IMG/VR virus record: IMGVR_UViG_3300009418_000102
Span: 1 to 26,110 of that record
DNA: 26,110 nucleotides
DNA from: a virus
Direction: 5' to 3' (one strand)
Part shown: positions 8,324 through 16,319 of the stretch, one piece after another
Numbering within the stretch: position 1 is the stretch's first letter
Layout of the letters: every line of letters starts with the position of its first letter
The notes under the pieces: model-generated
What the model saw: only the letters and a program-made list of their open reading frames with translations
Databases searched by the model: none
Told to the model about the DNA's origin: nothing
Made by a program: the position numbers and the translations under genes

Positions 8324-10080
8324 TCATAAATAGTTTGATCTTCTCCTACAGCTATTTCTCCAGCTAAATCTTCTAAACCTAATTGTCTTCCTTGTTCTTT
8401 TGTTATTTGTAAATACTCAACTACACTATTAAATCTTTCTTCTTTTATTTGTTTTATAGTTAAATTTTCTTTTCTAGCACTATAAGCACCTAATACCATA
8501 TCGGCAGGAACAAACACTGCTTCACCCATAGCTTCAGCAAGAACTTCACCCATAGAAATTTTTTCACCTTCTTCTAAAGTAGCTAATTGTGCAAAATACT
8601 CAGCACCAGCAGGTAATCCTGTTTGTAAGGGTGTTTGAGCAGAAAAATTTACAGCATGTCGGGTGCTTGGATTAACAGACGTACCAACAGGTTTTTTAAT
8701 ATACGGCAACACTGAGCGATTAGCTCTGGTAATAACTGAAGGTGCTATAATTTTAGTAGCTATTCCTCCTGTTAATCCGTCTACAGAACCAATAATTGCA
8801 CCACGTTTTAATGAATAATCTTTTGCTTCTTGAAGCAACTCTTTATTATTTATAAATTTTTGTATAGATTTTGAATCATTAACATCCATACCTTTAGCTT
8901 TTAAATATTCTAAAAAGGAATGACTGTATTCTATTTCTCCAGATACACCTCCAACACCTAAAAATTGTGTTGCAAATTTACCAAGCCATCCTAATGATTT
9001 TGTTAAACCTGCTAAACCAAAACTTGTACCTAATATTGCTGAAGTAGCTGCTGCGGAACGCCCTAACACATCGCCTAAAAAATCGCCTTTTTGAGAAAGA
9101 TTTAAATCATTATAAAAAGCATCCCACGCTCTAGGGTCATTTTGATCATCCCCCATACCCTCTTCCATAACCCATTTAAAAGCATCACTTACTTCTATTT
9201 CATTTGATTTTTTAGTTAAAGAAGAAAGTGTTTGTGTTTGTTCATTAATATAACTTTCTAAACCTTGTTCTTTTTTTCTTTGTTGATCAACTGCGTATCT
9301 TTGTCCGAGAGGAGAGTCTCCACCAAAACCCATTTGTCCGTAATAATCGCTTATAGTATATTCAGATACTGGTTTAACGCCTACTCCATAAACTTCATTG
9401 TATATTTCTTGATATTCTTTTGTTTCTTCAGGGTTTAAATTATCTAAACCTTTATCTTCATACGCTTTTAAATTAACTTTTAAAGAATCTAATATATTTG
9501 ATAATTCAGCAATATTTGAAACAGAAGCTGTTCCTTTAAATACTTCTATTTGTGCAATAAGAGAAGACATAGCACCGCCAACAACTTGACTATCTCCACT
9601 TAAATTTTCACTTAAACTTAAATCTGTTGAAAACAATGCAGGATCACCTTCATCGTAACTTTCTTCTGGTCTTAAATTGGGGGCAATATCAGCGTATGTA
9701 CTTTTACCTTTAAGTCTATTTTGTTTAAGTCGTTTTTCAAGTTCTGTTAATTTTTTATCATAAGCAAAACTTGATTGACCTATATCTAACGCATTTTGTC
9801 TATTTGCCTTTGTACTTTCTATATTTTTATTTATTTCTAATTCTAATTCTTCATCAAAAGTATTAATTGTTAAAGGATTAAGTATTGTTGATTCGATTAA
9901 AGTATCTTCTACAGGTTTATCTATTTCATCTGTAATAGGAGTAGTCGCTACAGTTTCTTCTTTAACTGTAGGAAGGGGAAATTTAGAAATATAAGCATTT
10001 ATACGTTCTTGTATTTCTTCTTCTGTAATGTCGTCTGGTAGAAATAAATTTCTTCCATCGCCAGTATCAAAAAAAGCCAT
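8257..10080 (-). CDS. Giant polyvalent internal virion protein, N-terminal part
   Basis: This 607-codon frame starts MAFFDTGDGRNLFLPDDITEEEIQERI, a short N-terminal module I recall from large internal proteins of marine podoviruses. Residues about 120-340 are charged and helical. About 340-400 is a small-residue-rich, hydrophobic stretch (RSAAATSAILGTSFGLAGL, then GKFATQFLGVGGVSG), possibly membrane-interacting. The 430-540 region (RGAIIGSVDGLTGGIATKI, AEYFAQL, MGEAVFVPADMVLGAYSA) is typical of phage internal virion proteins. The last ~20 residues (TSMKLLTYTNKMQIKFL) look out of frame: the real continuation is in the frame that becomes the 2,235-codon ORF. The joined product would be about 2,910 aa. 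The start is 1 base after the stop of the 406-aa gene, so translation is probably coupled. Confidence 0.8.
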   Translation of the reverse strand: MAFFDTGDGRNLFLPDDITEEEIQERINAYISKFPLPTVKEETVATTPITDEIDKPVEDTLIESTILNPLTINTFDEELELEINKNIESTKANRQNALDIGQSSFAYDKKLTELEKRLKQNRLKGKSTYADIAPNLRPEESYDEGDPALFSTDLSLSENLSGDSQVVGGAMSSLIAQIEVFKGTASVSNIAELSNILDSLKVNLKAYEDKGLDNLNPEETKEYQEIYNEVYGVGVKPVSEYTISDYYGQMGFGGDSPLGQRYAVDQQRKKEQGLESYINEQTQTLSSLTKKSNEIEVSDAFKWVMEEGMGDDQNDPRAWDAFYNDLNLSQKGDFLGDVLGRSAAATSAILGTSFGLAGLTKSLGWLGKFATQFLGVGGVSGEIEYSHSFLEYLKAKGMDVNDSKSIQKFINNKELLQEAKDYSLKRGAIIGSVDGLTGGIATKIIAPSVITRANRSVLPYIKKPVGTSVNPSTRHAVNFSAQTPLQTGLPAGAEYFAQLATLEEGEKISMGEVLAEAMGEAVFVPADMVLGAYSARKENLTIKQIKEERFNSVVEYLQITKEQGRQLGLEDLAGEIAVGEDQTIYDTGIPTSMKLLTYTNKMQIKFL

Positions 10081-10081
10081 T

Positions 10082-11302
10082 TTAGAACCTACTGCTTAAA
10101 TCTAACATAGGAGGGTCTTGAGGTAAGGCAGGTACTTGTCCGCCACCAGCTAATTCAATTTCATCTAAGTAAATTCCTTGTTTAGCTAATTGTATATATC
10201 TAAGTTTTGCTCTTTTTTCTGCTTCGTCTGTGTCTATACCAGTATCTTCTAATCTTTCAACAAACCTTCTTCCTGCAAGTCCTGCAACCCAACCATCAGC
10301 ACCTTCATTTATTTCTACCTCTGTTCTTAAACGAGCTGCTCCAAGTGGTCCAGAAGCTTTAATTTTTCCTGCTTCTCTTAAAGCTGCAACATTTGCGTCA
10401 CCTGAATATAAAGGTTTATTATTTTCATCTACACCTGTTTGTACGCCAAATATATCAGGAGCAGCATTAGCTAAATTTTTTCCTATTGCTATTATAGCGT
10501 CTTCTTTAGCACCCATTCTATCGTAATAACCACCTAATCTTTCTGCTTGTTCAGATTTGTATGCAAGTTCAGCTATTCCTGTTTCTCTTTCCCTGTCTTG
10601 TTTACCTATGTCTGCTTCAAACTTAGCTCGCATTAAACCTTCTTTGTTTCTTGCGTCTAAATTAGTTTGAGCACTTGCAATTACTGGATCAAGATTTTTA
10701 CTTAATTGTTCTGGTGTAGCAGAACCGCTTACTGCCAATCCTGCTCTAACAAGATTAAGACCTTGATTTGTTTTATTTCTTTTCTTTGCTTCTTCAGGAT
10801 CAAAATAAGCTCTCATTAATTCTTGATAATCTAATTCAGCTTGTGTTGGTTGCATTCTTTCTTTATAAAAATCATAAAATTGTCCAACTCCTTCAGGATT
10901 ATACATTGAATAAGGAACAGTTTGCCCCGGAAACATTTTTACAACTCCACCTGCTGCCATGCCTTTCATGTTGCTAGGCATAATTTGTCCTATGCCTTGA
11001 TCTTGAGGAGGCAGTTGAGGGGTGTTTTGAGGCATTCCTTGCATACTTTGCATGTTAGGGGGGGTGATACTACCAATTCCTTGATTGTTTATCCCCATGC
11101 TCGCTTCTGACATAATTTTATCCGCTACTGTACCTTGATCACTTTGAGCTGCCATTTTGCCTCTGTAATCATCTCGCATTTCTTTTCTGCGTTTTAATTC
11201 AGACAATACTAAATACTGTGGAAAGCTTCCTGTTTGCATAGCATCCATTAAGCTTTGATCGGGTAATGATTTTATGTCGTCTTCTATTTGTAGTATGTTC
11301 AT
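10082..11302 (-). CDS. 406-aa virion-associated protein with GGxV motifs
   Basis: The N-terminus (DDIKSLPDQSLMDAMQTGSFPQYLVLSELKRRKEMR) resembles a module I recall in structural proteins of marine phages. It is followed by a Met/Gln/Pro-rich linker and MAAGGVVKMFPGQ (from residue 115). The middle (about 145-370) is charged, Ala-rich and probably helical. The C-terminus has ELAGGGQVPALPQDPPML. AGGATAACATG-type spacing (AGGACATAACATG) gives a clear ribosome binding site 6 bases before the ATG. It lies between the second palindrome copy and the giant gene, so it probably helps load or eject the internal protein; that role is inferred from position only. Confidence 0.7.
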   Translation of the reverse strand: MNILQIEDDIKSLPDQSLMDAMQTGSFPQYLVLSELKRRKEMRDDYRGKMAAQSDQGTVADKIMSEASMGINNQGIGSITPPNMQSMQGMPQNTPQLPPQDQGIGQIMPSNMKGMAAGGVVKMFPGQTVPYSMYNPEGVGQFYDFYKERMQPTQAELDYQELMRAYFDPEEAKKRNKTNQGLNLVRAGLAVSGSATPEQLSKNLDPVIASAQTNLDARNKEGLMRAKFEADIGKQDRERETGIAELAYKSEQAERLGGYYDRMGAKEDAIIAIGKNLANAAPDIFGVQTGVDENNKPLYSGDANVAALREAGKIKASGPLGAARLRTEVEINEGADGWVAGLAGRRFVERLEDTGIDTDEAEKRAKLRYIQLAKQGIYLDEIELAGGGQVPALPQDPPMLDLSSRF

Positions 11303-11314
11303 GTTATGTCCTAT

Positions 11315-11340
11315 TTAAGTATTGAACGTTCAATACTTAA
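11315..11340. repeat. 26-bp perfect palindrome, copy 2
   Basis: It is identical over all 26 bases to 1321-1346. Here too it supplies the TAA stop (11339-11337) of the minus-strand gene ending there. It lies in the only sizeable gap (34 bases) between the virion genes from 12362 and the 406-aa plus giant module. It could act as an internal terminator, attenuator or RNA-processing site in the operon. Confidence 0.75.
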
Positions 11341-12362
11341 CCTCCCATTCCTCCCATTGCTTGATAAAGACCTAAACCACCGAGACCCATTCCTAACATT
11401 TGTGATGCTGCGGAAGGAGTCGGTGCATAGGTAGACACTTGTTGACCCGGAGTTATTGGCATTCCACGCAATGCTTGTTGATAAAACGAAATGTTTTGTC
11501 TTGGATAAGCTAATTGATCTTGGAACTCTTGATAACCAGAATCATAAATCTGTTGTTGCATGGCTTGTCTAGCAGTACCAGCCTGTCCTAATTGATCCAT
11601 TCTTTGTATTTCAGCTTCTTGTCCAGCAAGTCCTAAATTACCTAATTGTTGAGCAGCACCTAATTGTCCTTGTCTAGTTGCTTGGTCTATTCCAATAGCA
11701 CCTAATCTGGCATTTCTGTCTTGATTATAAGCAGCTTGTGCTTGTGCGTAATTTTCTGCTGATCCCATAGCTTGTATATCAGCTATTTGTTTGGTTAAAG
11801 CACTTTCTCTTTCTGATTGCATAATGGCTTCACGATAACCTCCTAAACCTCCAGAAGCAGCAGCTTCTCCAGCTATAAGATTACCAGCTTTTGTAGATTG
11901 ATCTCTGGCTGCGTCTTGAGCTATATCAATAACAGATTGTTGGTAAGGGTTCATGTAATCATCTATATTTCCATACACAGGATTACCGCTTACATCAACA
12001 CCAGTTTGTTGATTAAATCTTTGATCTGCAAGAGCTTGTCCTGAACCAATAGCTGTTCCAAATGTTCCATCTGGACGCATTATTCTATTTCTTGCTAAAT
12101 TTTCTGTTATGCCAGATGCTGTAGTAAATTGTTCTGGGTCTCCAGCTATAGCTAAACCAGCTTTACCAGTCATAGCTAATTCTTGTTCAGGAGTAAAAGC
12201 AGCAAGTCTTTGTCCTTCATATGTTGTATAAGGAGCAAGAGATTCTTCTTCTGCTCGTTGCATTAATCTTGTTATGTATGGCTCTGCATACTCAGGAAGA
12301 TTAGTTTGTGTTACTGTTGATGTGGTTTCATTAACACCACCTCCGCCACCGCCTTTACTCAT
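11337..12362 (-). CDS. 341-aa Gly/Ala/Gln-rich virion protein
   Basis: I chose the ATG at 12362 (MSKGGGGGGVNETTSTVTQT) because AGAGG lies 9 bases before it; the open frame extends to 12380, deeper into the upstream gene. The N-terminus, TNLPEYAEPYITRLMQRAEEESLAPYTTYEGQRLAAFTPEQ in outline (poly-Gly, then NLPEYAEPYI and APYTTYEGQRLA), belongs to a family I recall in many marine phage structural clusters. The centre (about 140-270) is Ala/Gln-rich and helical, probably coiled coil. The C-terminus is Gly/Met-rich (LGMGLGGLGLYQAMGGMGG). It overlaps the GNAT-like gene by 8 bases. It is probably a virion component, with no known activity. Confidence 0.7.
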   Translation of the reverse strand: MSKGGGGGGVNETTSTVTQTNLPEYAEPYITRLMQRAEEESLAPYTTYEGQRLAAFTPEQELAMTGKAGLAIAGDPEQFTTASGITENLARNRIMRPDGTFGTAIGSGQALADQRFNQQTGVDVSGNPVYGNIDDYMNPYQQSVIDIAQDAARDQSTKAGNLIAGEAAASGGLGGYREAIMQSERESALTKQIADIQAMGSAENYAQAQAAYNQDRNARLGAIGIDQATRQGQLGAAQQLGNLGLAGQEAEIQRMDQLGQAGTARQAMQQQIYDSGYQEFQDQLAYPRQNISFYQQALRGMPITPGQQVSTYAPTPSAASQMLGMGLGGLGLYQAMGGMGG

Positions 12363-12852
12363 TGTCGAACCTCTTTTCAAATATTGTATAAGCTTTCTTC
12401 CAATTAGACCTGCTTAACCATTTCCAAAATCCAAACCTAGCTGTTCCTTCAATACCGTCACAACCTGAGTCTTTAGCCCAAGCTTCCAGTTTTTTGCAGA
12501 GCAACCAAGCCCAGTGTTTAAATTCATCACCACCAATGTACTGAATAGCACACATTAAACTGGCGGGATATCTTACAAATTGTGTTGTAGCAACTCCTAA
12601 TAATTTATTATTTTTATCTAAAGTTACCCACAGTTGTTGTTCATCTCTTAATAGTGCTTCATACACATAATCTACAGTCCATCTTCCGCCAGAACGTTTT
12701 ACAGCTTTTTCTAAATGAGGTTTAGCATCATCCCAAACTGTATAAAGTAAATTAACAGGAATTAAACTAATAACGTAATCAGGATATTCTTCTTTAATAT
12801 CAACGTAATTAATATCTGATTCATCTAAAGGCATTGTATTTAAATTGTTCAT
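12355..12852 (-). CDS. GNAT-like acetyltransferase-fold protein
   Basis: The 165-aa sequence has the order expected of a small GNAT fold: an N-terminal helix region (PVNLLYTVWDDAKPHLEKAV), a strand with WVTLDKNNKLLGVATTQFV, then CAIQYIGGDEFKHWAWLLCKKLEAWAKDSGCDGIEGTAR and a C-terminal WLSRSNWKKAYTIFEKRF. The usual acetyl-CoA loop (Q/RxxGxG/A) is not clear; IGGDEF sits where it would be. Catalysis is therefore uncertain. Similar small GNAT-like proteins sit among virion genes in other marine phages, with unknown substrate. It overlaps the upstream gene by ATGA, indicating translational coupling. Confidence 0.55.
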   Translation of the reverse strand: MNNLNTMPLDESDINYVDIKEEYPDYVISLIPVNLLYTVWDDAKPHLEKAVKRSGGRWTVDYVYEALLRDEQQLWVTLDKNNKLLGVATTQFVRYPASLMCAIQYIGGDEFKHWAWLLCKKLEAWAKDSGCDGIEGTARFGFWKWLSRSNWKKAYTIFEKRFDNE

Positions 12853-15782
12853 ATTGACATTACCTTTTTATTGCCTAATGGTTTAGCTTGATTTTTAGTT
12901 CCTGTTTTAGTTATTCTAACTTTTGAAAGCATATCATCAAGCTTATCGGAACCATTATCACTACTTCCATCACCTAACATTGAAACAACATCAGCAGGAA
13001 TTATGTATTCACCGGGCGATACTGCTACAGCAGATTGGTTTCCTATTTGACCCATAACTAAATCATCCATTCCTCCTCCTTCTCCTTGTATCATACCCTC
13101 TGTTTGAGCATTAGGTACTTGTTGTTTTAATATTTGATCTCTTAATTGTAAAAAAGCATCAACGCCAAATTGTTGTATAAAAGCTTGTATAACCGAATCT
13201 GGATCGGAATGTTGCCCTAATACAGCAGCTATAACTTGTTCTTGCAATTCTTGTTGTTGAGGTATTTGTTCAACAGAAGGAATTTCCATTCCTGCTTGCA
13301 TTTCTATTAATCCACCTTCGGCTCTTGACATTGAAAAAGGTAGTTTTGGAGAAACAAAAGTTTCTCCTAATTTATCTATTACTGATTGTGCAGATTCTGG
13401 AATTTCAATAACATTAGGAATTGTTGTTTCTGGTGCAGCAGTTGATGTTACTTCTGTTTCTGTTTCTTCTTCTGTTTCTTCTTCTGCTTCTGCTTCTGCT
13501 TCTGCTTCTGCTTCTAATTGAGCTAAATATTCTTCATAACCTTCAGGATAAAGTGCATCTTCAGGAGCAGGTATATCTCCTCTTGCAATAGCATCACCTA
13601 CCGCTTGTTGGTATTTATCTAATGCTGCATCTTTTTGCTCTTTTGTTAAAGTTTTATAAGAAAATTGTGGAGCAAATACAGCAGGGTCTCTTTCGTATTT
13701 ACCTCCCATGTCATAAGATTCTGCAAAAACACCTACTGTTGCATAATTAGTAACTCCATTATTAGGATCATTAACAACGGTATAACCATTATTTAATTCA
13801 ATTACACTACCATCGCCCGGATTAGTAAATGTGCTTAAATCAGTTATGTCTGTTCTAGTTCCATCTGGACTAATAAGAATTCCAGCAGTTGCTTCTCTTT
13901 TTTCACCCAAATAAAAATTATCAGAACTGTCTACTATACCTTTAAGCGGATCGGTATTTGTATATACAAAAGTACCATCTTCTAATGAACCCGGTTTTCC
14001 ATAACCATTTGAACCTACAATAACAGTATCGTCTGTTATTACTGGATTAGGATTTTCAACTGTAGGTATTACTATGTCGGCAGCAGGAACACCTGCTTCT
14101 ATAGCAGCATTATAAGCTTGATATATTCCAGTTTCTGTTGCTGAATCTAATAAAGTTTCTCTATTTTCTTCTACTTGTTCATATGTTGTTGCTGCTTCAC
14201 CTAAATAAGGATTAAATCCAGTTGGACCACCGCCTGTTCCTTTGTCATAAGTAGCTTCAGAATAATCATCACTATCAGGGTCAACATATCCCTCATCACC
14301 TTCTGTTAATTCTGTTCCAGTTACAGGATCAGTATTACTTGTAACAGTAATAGCTTCAGTATAAGGATTATTAGCTACTTCTGTAGTTGTTCCGTCTTCA
14401 AAAGTTACAGTTGATGTGCCATCGTTATTATCTGTTACTGTGCTTCCTGAATTATTGGTTAAATCATCATCCGTGTCATTAGTTTTTCCGCCACCAACAT
14501 CATAAACTTCATCAGTATTAGTAGTAGTTCCAGTTGTATCATATGCTATAGGATTTGCAGCTTGTGTAACACCTTCTAATCCTACATTACGAAAAGGACT
14601 AAGTAATTGTGTAGTAGCAGGTAATCCTGCTGCTCTGGCTTGATTAACTCTTTGTAAAACACTTCCTGCTGCTGGGTCTTCATAATTTGGCAATACCATT
14701 GGTTGATATACACTGGCTCTAGGATTAGGCATAACAGCCATTTCTGCTTCTTTTGCTGCTGCTTGTGCAGCACTTATAGCAGAAGAAGGTATTACTCTAT
14801 TTGGAAAATAATTAAATTCTGAATCTATGCCCGGCATATAAGTATTAGAAGGTGTAAATTGTCCTTCTGGACCTATTCCAGCAATAGTTTCTCCATTTGC
14901 ATATGAAGGTATTTGACCACCTGCATTGCTGTTATACATAGAATAATAAGGATTTCTTCTGTGTATTTGTTCAGGATTATTAGCAAGTAATTCTTTTCTT
15001 CTTTTTTCTTTATCTAATCTGTATTGTTCCATGTCTTCAAGATATTGATCTTGAGCATTTTGTGCTGCTAAAGAACCTCCACCTACAGCTATAGGAAGAT
15101 AATTGCTTGATATTGAATCTAATGTATCAGTAGAAAAAAGATTACTACCCATATTTGATAATCTTTCTCCGCCTGTCATGTTGCCGTAACCTGCTTCAGC
15201 AAATTTTGCTGCGTCTGCATTAATATTTGCTAATTGAGAAGGATTTAAACCTTGTTGTATTGCTTGTTTACTTGCATTTTCTCCTATTTGTTTAGCTAAT
15301 TCAGGAGTTAAAACTGTACCTTGTGTTTGTGCTGCTAATTGTGCTTGTAATACAGCTTGTTCTGATGCTAAATTTCCTACATTAGATATAGCTATATCTT
15401 TACCTGCGTCAACACCTGCTGCTTCAAGTCCAGAACCAGCAACATCTCCCATAATATTACCAACACCATATCCTAATACGGCTGATGCTATGCCTTTTTC
15501 TAAATCTCCTGTTTCTGCCCAAGTTCCTAAACCAGAACCTATTGCAGCTCCTCCAGCAGCAGTTAACCATGTACCACCTGCAAGTCCGGGAAGAAAAGCA
15601 CCACCTAACAAACTGCCTAATATAGCTCCTATAAACGCTTCTGGTTGCCCAGTTTCAGGATTAATGGTTATAGGCATAATAGACGCTAATCCTTCTACTT
15701 CTTTAGGATTAACGTGCATAAGCATGGTATCGCCATAGCGACCCATACTTGCTAATTCTTGTGCTTGTTTTCTAGCATCCAT
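12849..15782 (-). CDS. 977-aa glycine-zipper virion protein
   Basis: The ATG at 15782 is preferred: AGAGGA lies 8 bases upstream and it starts 1 base after the previous stop. The open frame reaches 15812, but inside the 112-aa gene. The sequence begins MDARKQAQELASMGRYGDTMLMHVNP, a module I recall in marine phage structural proteins. Next comes a Gly/Ala-rich hydrophobic region (about residues 48-120: FIGAILGSLLGGAFLPGLAGG, AAIGSGLG, AVLGYGVGNIMG) of glycine-zipper type that could insert in membranes. A long Asn/Asp/Thr-rich middle follows, then a low-complexity Ala-Glu tract. The C-terminal block, GLIEMQAG then SPGEYIIPADVVSMLGDGSSD, is characteristic. It is probably a tail or internal virion protein. 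Confidence 0.7.
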   Translation of the reverse strand: MDARKQAQELASMGRYGDTMLMHVNPKEVEGLASIMPITINPETGQPEAFIGAILGSLLGGAFLPGLAGGTWLTAAGGAAIGSGLGTWAETGDLEKGIASAVLGYGVGNIMGDVAGSGLEAAGVDAGKDIAISNVGNLASEQAVLQAQLAAQTQGTVLTPELAKQIGENASKQAIQQGLNPSQLANINADAAKFAEAGYGNMTGGERLSNMGSNLFSTDTLDSISSNYLPIAVGGGSLAAQNAQDQYLEDMEQYRLDKEKRRKELLANNPEQIHRRNPYYSMYNSNAGGQIPSYANGETIAGIGPEGQFTPSNTYMPGIDSEFNYFPNRVIPSSAISAAQAAAKEAEMAVMPNPRASVYQPMVLPNYEDPAAGSVLQRVNQARAAGLPATTQLLSPFRNVGLEGVTQAANPIAYDTTGTTTNTDEVYDVGGGKTNDTDDDLTNNSGSTVTDNNDGTSTVTFEDGTTTEVANNPYTEAITVTSNTDPVTGTELTEGDEGYVDPDSDDYSEATYDKGTGGGPTGFNPYLGEAATTYEQVEENRETLLDSATETGIYQAYNAAIEAGVPAADIVIPTVENPNPVITDDTVIVGSNGYGKPGSLEDGTFVYTNTDPLKGIVDSSDNFYLGEKREATAGILISPDGTRTDITDLSTFTNPGDGSVIELNNGYTVVNDPNNGVTNYATVGVFAESYDMGGKYERDPAVFAPQFSYKTLTKEQKDAALDKYQQAVGDAIARGDIPAPEDALYPEGYEEYLAQLEAEAEAEAEAEEETEEETETEVTSTAAPETTIPNVIEIPESAQSVIDKLGETFVSPKLPFSMSRAEGGLIEMQAGMEIPSVEQIPQQQELQEQVIAAVLGQHSDPDSVIQAFIQQFGVDAFLQLRDQILKQQVPNAQTEGMIQGEGGGMDDLVMGQIGNQSAVAVSPGEYIIPADVVSMLGDGSSDNGSDKLDDMLSKVRITKTGTKNQAKPLGNKKVMSI
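13451..13514 (-). repeat. Low-complexity Glu-Ala/Glu-Thr codon repeat
   Basis: A run of TTCT/GCTTCT units on the plus strand encodes alternating Ala-Glu, then Glu-Glu-Thr residues (AEAEAEAEAEEETEEETETE) in the 977-aa protein. The unit is 6 bases, so copy-number changes keep the frame. It is probably a flexible or helical acidic linker. Confidence 0.65.
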
Positions 15783-15783
15783 T

Positions 15784-16122
15784 TTATCTTTCCTCTTTTG
15801 TTTCGCATCCAAACATATTAAAACTCATATCCACTGCACTTGTGTAAACTTTAACAACATCTGTTTGATTTAATGTTATACCTATTACTATTGTTAAGGA
15901 ATCATTAGCTGCAACTGATTTGTCGTAATATAAATATTGTTTATCGTCAGCTCCAGCACCAGCCACATGAACACTTAGTCTAAAAGTAATAGCAGAACCT
16001 GTGCGATTTGCTGCCACAATAGAACTAACCGTTGTTTGTGTCATATCTGGTACTGTATAAAGCACAGTAACTGTAGTTGCAGCAGGGTCTACTTGACCTA
16101 ATACTTTTAAATTATCGCTCAC
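15784..16122 (-). CDS. 112-aa beta-rich virion protein
   Basis: The protein starts MSDNLKVLGQVDPAATTVTVLYTVPDMTQT, continues with VAANRTGSAITFRLSVHVAG and DKQYLYYDKSVAANDSL, and ends in VKVYTSAVDMSFNMFGCE. Alternating hydrophobic and Thr/Ser residues suggest a compact beta-sandwich with no signal peptide. I recall this family next to structural genes in many marine phages and prophages, usually as an uncharacterised virion or tail protein. Its ATG overlaps the stop of the 66-aa gene (ATGA), and a ribosome binding site for the next gene lies in its last codons. Confidence 0.65.
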   Translation of the reverse strand: MSDNLKVLGQVDPAATTVTVLYTVPDMTQTTVSSIVAANRTGSAITFRLSVHVAGAGADDKQYLYYDKSVAANDSLTIVIGITLNQTDVVKVYTSAVDMSFNMFGCETKEER

Positions 16123-16319
16123 TGACCAACTCCCATTAATAAAAATTGATGTCTTCTAATGGATTTACTTGTAACGCTTTCTTGCATTGCTTTTAATAAA
16201 GTTAAAGCATCTTCAGTAGATTGAATAGCTTGTTCTATTTGTTGTCTTGTTAATGATTCATTTGAAAAATTATATTCAAGAGGTGCTAATGGCAAAGGTG
16301 CTGTGGTTTTTTGACTCAT
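16119..16319 (-). CDS. 66-aa small virion-operon protein
   Basis: MSQKTTAPLPLAPLEYNFSN opens with a Pro-rich segment, then a helix with heptad-like spacing (LTRQQIEQAIQSTEDALTLL), ending IRRHQFLLMGVGQ. I recall similar short proteins ending QFLLMG beside structural genes of marine phages. The start overlaps the previous stop by one base (TAATG), and the end overlaps the 112-aa gene by ATGA. It is probably a virion or assembly component; the function is unknown. Confidence 0.6.
   Translation of the reverse strand: MSQKTTAPLPLAPLEYNFSNESLTRQQIEQAIQSTEDALTLLKAMQESVTSKSIRRHQFLLMGVGQ

Noticed and set aside
9878-9887. Third copy of TTAAGTATTG, the palindrome arm
   Set aside because: Only 10 bases match, without the second arm, inside the coding sequence of the 607-codon frame; chance in AT-rich DNA.
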